Part shown: piece by piece, positions 60,229 to 64,000 of the stretch
How the letters are laid out: each line of letters opens with the position of its first letter
Numbering within the stretch: position 1 is the first letter of the stretch
The notes under the pieces: generated by a model
What the model saw: the letters and a program-made list of their open reading frames with translations, nothing else
The model's database searches: none
Told to the model about the DNA's origin: nothing
From: Treponema sp.
GTDB lineage: Bacteria > Spirochaetota > Spirochaetia > Treponematales > Breznakiellaceae
Assembly: GCA_009777535.1 (NCBI GenBank)
Contig: WRLP01000006.1
Span: 62,001 to 126,000 of the forward strand
Length of the DNA: 64,000 nucleotides
Reading direction: 5' to 3'
Program-made: the position numbers and the translations under genes

Positions 60229-60758
60229 GAATTACAGGCGGCGTTCTCGGCGGAAGACAGATTGAAGTACCGCCCGGAATAATTAGGCCGAGCATGGACA
60301 GAATGAGGGAGTCGGTTTTCGCCTGCCTGGGAGATATTTCCGGGCTTTCCTTTCTTGACCTTTTTTCAGGCTCCGGAATTATTGCGCTGGAAGCCGCTTC
60401 AAGAGGAGCTGCCTGTATCGAGGCAGTGGAAAATGACAAACTTAAAAGAAAAGCCCTGCTTGCAAATGTTTCGATCTCTCCGGTACGAATAAATTGCCAT
60501 TTTGTGCCCGCCGAGTTGTATATTAAGCGTGCGAAACGCGGTTTTGATATCATCTTTCTCGATCCCCCCTTCCGGTATCAGTTCAAGCGCGAACTTATAA
60601 GGAATATAGCCGCTTCCGTCCTTTTTACAAATGAAAGCAGACTGCTTATTCATTATCCCCGCAATGATTCCCATTGGGATCCCATAAAGCCCCTCGTTAA
60701 AAGCGACTCCCGTGAATACGGCCGCTCGATAGTCGACTTTTTTACTTCACGATTTTAG
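60225..60758 (+). CDS. rsmD: 16S rRNA (guanine966-N2)-methyltransferase RsmD
   Basis: The 177-residue protein has MRITGGVLGGRQIEVP, RPSMDRMRESVFACLGDI, SAM site FLDLFSGSGIIALEAASRG and the catalytic FLDPPFRYQ (DPPF). It starts at TTG 60225, overlapping the previous stop, as often for rsmD. It methylates G966 in the small ribosomal subunit. Confidence 0.93.
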   Translation: MRITGGVLGGRQIEVPPGIIRPSMDRMRESVFACLGDISGLSFLDLFSGSGIIALEAASRGAACIEAVENDKLKRKALLANVSISPVRINCHFVPAELYIKRAKRGFDIIFLDPPFRYQFKRELIRNIAASVLFTNESRLLIHYPRNDSHWDPIKPLVKSDSREYGRSIVDFFTSRF

Positions 60759-60787
60759 TTGTTTTTTTTGCTGAATATGCTGATAAT
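60759..60787 (+). promoter_or_regulatory. Candidate promoter of the TPR gene pair
   Basis: TTGTTT (60759-60764), 17-base spacer, GATAAT (60782-60787), about 27 bases before ATG 60814. Confidence 0.45.
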
Positions 60788-60813
60788 ATAAATAAGGTCT
60801 AATTAAGAAAAAT

Positions 60814-61158
60814 ATGGATTATAAAAAAGCGTTTGAGAAATTTAAAGAACATGACGCATTTATAAAAACAACTGTCCCCCGGAATATTGAAGGCTCCAGC
60901 AAGGCCGCTTTGAACCGCAAGGGCAACATTCTATACAACAGCGGTGAAATCGAAAAAGCCCGGCGGATTTTTGTAACCACCGGATATTCCGACGGTATTT
61001 CCAGAGTCGGAGACCATTATTTGTCGCAGAACAAAATACTGGACGCAATGAAGATGTATTGGATTGCCCCTGATCGTCCAAAACTGGAACCCCTGCTTTC
61101 TCAGCTTGCCGGTGTTCTGTCGGGTTTAATCAGCGAAGAAGAGGAATCCAATGACTGA
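60814..61158 (+). CDS. Small helical protein upstream of the TPR gene
   Basis: The 114-residue protein has a TPR-like helix pair (NILYNSGEIEKARRIFVTTG, ILDAMKMYWIAP) but no full repeat array. It overlaps the following TPR gene by 8 bases and may form a complex with it. Family unknown. Confidence 0.75.
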   Translation: MDYKKAFEKFKEHDAFIKTTVPRNIEGSSKAALNRKGNILYNSGEIEKARRIFVTTGYSDGISRVGDHYLSQNKILDAMKMYWIAPDRPKLEPLLSQLAGVLSGLISEEEESND

Positions 61159-62278
61159 CGCCGCCAGCGCTTTATTCAGCGAAGATCAGGCAAAAACCAT
61201 GGAAAGCCACGATATTTCAGAGATTTCAAAAAGAGGCTATCAGTTTCTTAAAGAAAACAAAATATCGGACGCGATTGACTGTTTTACCAGAATTCTGCTG
61301 GTAGACGAAAACAACAACTATGCCCTGGTGGGAATGGGAGATGCGACTCGCAAGCGCGGTTCCTGCCGCGAAGCGGTAACATTCTATCAGCGCTGCCTGT
61401 CATACCATCCCGGAAACAATTACGCTCTTTTTGGACTGGCGGACTGCTACAAGGCCCTGAACCAATATCAGAAAGCCATCGAGATATGGGAACAGTACCT
61501 TTTACACGACAATAAAAATATTACGGTTCTTACCAGGGTTGCGGACGCTTACCGCAAGGTCAGGGATTTTAAACACTCAAAAACCATTTATCTGCGTGTT
61601 CTGGAAATGGAGAGAACAAATCCATACGCCATCATCGGACTTGGACATCTGCACTATGACTTTAAGGAATACAAGGACGCCCTTTACTACTGGGAAAAGA
61701 TGCTCAGCATGAACAGCGAAAATGTGGACATACGGGTACTGACATCAATCGGCAACTGCCACCGTAAATTAAAAACATTTTGCGAAGGCATTCCGTATTT
61801 CGATGAGGCGTTGAAGAAAGAAGCGTGCAATTTCTACGCACTTTTTGGGCTTGCCGATTGTTACAGGGGAATGAACCGCCCGGAACAGTCCCTTGAATAC
61901 TGGAATCGCATTCTGGAGCAGGATCCCCGTAACAAGGTAATCCTTACCCGTGCAGGTGATGCCTACAGAACCATCAGCGATTATATAAAAGCCCAGGAAT
62001 ATTACGAGCGGGCGCTGAATATCGAATTTGATACTTATGCCGTTCTTGGCCTGGCTTTGAATGCAAAAGTTCAGGGAAGATATGAGGAAGCCATTACCTC
62101 TCTTAAAAGACTGATACAGCAGGATAACAGGAATCACCGCCTTTTTGTCGAACTTTCGGAATGTTACTTTGAAAAGGGCGATCGCGGCATTGCCATAGAA
62201 ACCCTGGAAGAATTCCAGAAAATGGGAATAAGGAACGCATGTATTGCTGAAATGCTGGAAAAAATCAGCAATGCCTGA
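61151..62278 (+). CDS. TPR repeat protein
   Basis: The 375-residue protein is built of about nine tetratricopeptide repeats from residue 25 to 365; examples are AVTFYQRCLSYHPGNNYALF, QSLEYWNRILEQDPRN and EAITSLKRLIQQDNRNHRLF. No signal peptide is seen, so it is cytoplasmic. It acts as a scaffold with unknown partners. The stop overlaps the rlmN start. Confidence 0.88.
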   Translation: MTDAASALFSEDQAKTMESHDISEISKRGYQFLKENKISDAIDCFTRILLVDENNNYALVGMGDATRKRGSCREAVTFYQRCLSYHPGNNYALFGLADCYKALNQYQKAIEIWEQYLLHDNKNITVLTRVADAYRKVRDFKHSKTIYLRVLEMERTNPYAIIGLGHLHYDFKEYKDALYYWEKMLSMNSENVDIRVLTSIGNCHRKLKTFCEGIPYFDEALKKEACNFYALFGLADCYRGMNRPEQSLEYWNRILEQDPRNKVILTRAGDAYRTISDYIKAQEYYERALNIEFDTYAVLGLALNAKVQGRYEEAITSLKRLIQQDNRNHRLFVELSECYFEKGDRGIAIETLEEFQKMGIRNACIAEMLEKISNA

Positions 62279-63380
62279 ACAGCGCAGCCGAACCGCGTTA
62301 GTTGAAGACCAGACAACAATAACAGAAAAAATAACGCTTTGCGGACTTCCTCTTGCTGAACTGGCAGACCTGCTGGCCCCGCTGCCCCGCTACCGTTCGG
62401 CCCAGATTTTCAAATGGATAGCGCGCGGTGTTCAGGACATAGACCAAATGACCGATATTCCGATCCCGTTACGGGAAGAGTTAGACCGGCGTTTTACGGT
62501 TTCTTCCGGCATTATAGAAAACCGTTATGACAGCAGGGATTCCATGAAACTCGTCCTTGGCTTTCCCGGCGGAATAACTGTCGAGGCCGTTATGCTTGCC
62601 GACGCCAAAAAACGCCTGACAGTCTGTCTGTCTACCCAGGCCGGCTGTCCATTGGGATGCGTATTCTGCAAAACAGGCTCTGTTGGATTTATCCGGAACT
62701 TAAGCGCCGCTGAAATCGTCGAACAATTTCTTTTTCTGCGCCGCTGTGCCGCACAGGATGGAAGACCTGGCATCGGTAACATTGTTGTCATGGGCATGGG
62801 AGAACCCCTGCTTAACCTTGGCGAACTGCGAAAGGCGATTGCTGTAATTACCGATCCCAATGGAATGAATTTTTCCAGGCGGCGCATTACGGTTTCCACC
62901 TGCGGCATCAGCGAGGGCATCCAGGAGCTTTGCGAAAACGGGCCTTTTGTAAGGCTTGCCCTTTCGCTGGTCACGGCGGATGAACAATTGCGAAAAAGAT
63001 TAATGCCCGCCGCGGCAGGCGAGAAGCTGTCTAAAATAAAAGAAGCCTTGCTGAACTTTCAGAAAGCCGGCGGCGGGCGCATCACTCTGGAAGCTGTGCT
63101 GCTTGGCGGAATCAATACCCGCAAAGAAGACGCGCTGTCTATTAAGGAATTCGCCGGCGGCCTGGACACAGTTGTAAACCTTATTCCGTGGAATCCGATT
63201 GAAGGCCTGAACTTTGAAGGTATTCCCCTGCATGAGCCTGAAAGGAAGGAAGTGGAAAAATATTCCGCCATGCTGGAAAGCATGGGCTTAAAGGTAACAA
63301 GACGCATGAGCAGGGGCAGGGGCATAATGGGGGCTTGCGGCCAGCTGGCGGCAGGACGGCTTACCGCAGCAGCAGATTGA
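62271..63380 (+). CDS. rlmN: Dual-specificity RNA methyltransferase RlmN
   Basis: RlmN methylates A2503 of 23S rRNA and A37 of some tRNAs using radical SAM chemistry. The 369-residue protein has CLSTQAGCPLGCVFCKTG (CxxxCxxC), GNIVVMGMGEPLLN, RRITVSTCGI and the C-terminal GIMGACGQLA with the methylated Cys. I place the start at ATG 62271, overlapping the TPR stop by 8 bases; the frame is open to 62244. Its stop overlaps that of the DUF445 gene by 20 bases. Confidence 0.95.
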   Translation: MPEQRSRTALVEDQTTITEKITLCGLPLAELADLLAPLPRYRSAQIFKWIARGVQDIDQMTDIPIPLREELDRRFTVSSGIIENRYDSRDSMKLVLGFPGGITVEAVMLADAKKRLTVCLSTQAGCPLGCVFCKTGSVGFIRNLSAAEIVEQFLFLRRCAAQDGRPGIGNIVVMGMGEPLLNLGELRKAIAVITDPNGMNFSRRRITVSTCGISEGIQELCENGPFVRLALSLVTADEQLRKRLMPAAAGEKLSKIKEALLNFQKAGGGRITLEAVLLGGINTRKEDALSIKEFAGGLDTVVNLIPWNPIEGLNFEGIPLHEPERKEVEKYSAMLESMGLKVTRRMSRGRGIMGACGQLAAGRLTAAAD

Positions 63381-64000
63381 AAAAAACCTGGAACAAACCT
63401 ATAAGGAAGCCCAGTATTCCTCCGAAAATATTTATCCACTTAAACTGATCGGCCATAACATCAAGGATAATTCTTTCGACACGCAGCATATCAAGCGAAT
63501 CGATTCTCTGGCGTACCATCTCCTTGATATCAATAGACGCCAGCAGATCTTCCAGGTTTGCATCCAGCGCCGACAGCATTTTCGCGAGCAGAAACTCATC
63601 AAGGTTTTCTTTATCTTCTGCGCCCAGATTTAAAAAACCTCCGATGCTTTTGCCCTGACCGCCTGTAATGCGCTCCACGGCGGCGCAGGCGGCTTTCAGC
63701 AGTCTTTGTTTAACATCAGCATCTTCCAGCAAGCTGTCAACGCTGACAATCAAATCGTCGACTATTTCTGGCATCTTTTTGCTTAAAGTCATGTCGTACT
63801 GCGCCGCCGAAAGAAAAATGCGCTGAAAAACATTCAGTCTTAAAATGGCGTTGTTAAGAAAAACCTGTCCCTTCGATTCAAGTTCACGGCGAATATCCTG
63901 CCGGCGCAGAAAATCCATAAAGGAGCTCTTTATATCGGGATACAATTTTTCTGCTTCTTGTTTTATTTTATTCAAAAGATAACCGGCGTTATCGGCAAAT
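63361..64000 (-). CDS. DUF445 family protein, partial (runs off right edge)
   Basis: The reading frame is open leftward from the right edge and ends at 63361, giving the C-terminal 212 or so residues. It has the segment KGQVFLNNAILRLNVFQRIF followed by DMTLSKKMPEIVDDL that marks DUF445, and a C-terminal membrane helix FGGILGFLIGLFQVFFN. The family (400-450 residues) is membrane anchored and of unknown role. An apparent TTG start at 63975 is internal, since the frame continues to the edge. Confidence 0.85.
   Translation of the reverse strand, partial: FADNAGYLLNKIKQEAEKLYPDIKSSFMDFLRRQDIRRELESKGQVFLNNAILRLNVFQRIFLSAAQYDMTLSKKMPEIVDDLIVSVDSLLEDADVKQRLLKAACAAVERITGGQGKSIGGFLNLGAEDKENLDEFLLAKMLSALDANLEDLLASIDIKEMVRQRIDSLDMLRVERIILDVMADQFKWINIFGGILGFLIGLFQVFFNLLLR

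Overview
The window looks like a chromosomal segment of a spirochete, most likely a non-pathogenic or commensal Treponema. The evidence is a FlaA periplasmic-flagellum sheath gene (18550-19626), a spiro-SPASM type radical SAM protein (26449-28026), many lipoproteins with relaxed lipoboxes, and frequent GTG/TTG starts in tightly overlapping operons. No rRNA, phage, complete insertion sequence or CRISPR array is visible. Two tRNA genes are present.

Layout. 1-342 holds the start of a leftward lipoprotein gene. 465-6011 is a rightward outer-membrane uptake operon: TonB-dependent receptor, lipoprotein, ExbB, two ExbDs and TonB. 6019-16893 is mostly housekeeping: EamA transporter, queA, ruvB, M16 lipoprotein peptidase, an FAD-less molybdenum hydroxylase, alanine dehydrogenase and fabH. 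16939-19697 carries terminators, tRNA-Glu, a RelA-type synthetase with TPRs, and flaA with a consensus promoter. 19757-28026 is a seven-gene leftward operon with 4-26 bp overlaps: spiro-SPASM protein, a predicted glycosyltransferase-like protein, SpsF-like cytidylyltransferase, PseG-like/methyltransferase fusion, ATP-grasp ligase, amidase and GerMN protein. It looks like a sugar or envelope modification pathway.

The most interesting part is 28243-48535, an aryl-polyene (APE)-type lipid/pigment cluster. Its leftward arm follows the gene order I recall for proteobacterial apeE-apeR: ACP, ACP, a fusion of membrane domain, AMP ligase and dehydratase, glycosyltransferase, acyltransferase, thioesterase, LolA-like carrier, MMPL exporter, ketosynthase, dehydratase, ketoreductase, ketosynthase. 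A phosphopantetheinyl transferase sits inside it. A rightward arm adds a radical SAM protein, a small unknown protein, a MATE exporter, a methyltransferase, a chain-length-factor-like protein, an LPLAT acyltransferase and a deacetylase lipoprotein. A third ACP faces the methyltransferase across a symmetrical divergent promoter. accD-accA (malonyl-CoA supply) follow directly, in one operon with pncA-pncB. A 1-kb lipoprotein cassette within the cluster is bounded by 23-bp direct repeats.

52472-64000 is mixed: nucleoside kinase, MEMO-family protein, LEA-type lipoprotein, EpmA, MurD, a DUF2804 protein, a small unknown protein, RsmD, a small unknown plus a TPR protein, RlmN, and a DUF445 protein cut by the right edge.

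A recurring oddity is small repeat sequences, some inside genes and kept in frame (queA, the PseG/methyltransferase fusion, the amidase signal peptide, the ATP-grasp gene, murD), and two copies of a MITE-like intergenic element at 48571-48711 and 56087-56230.

All assignments are from reading the sequence. Family names come from motif and length recognition, not from database searches.
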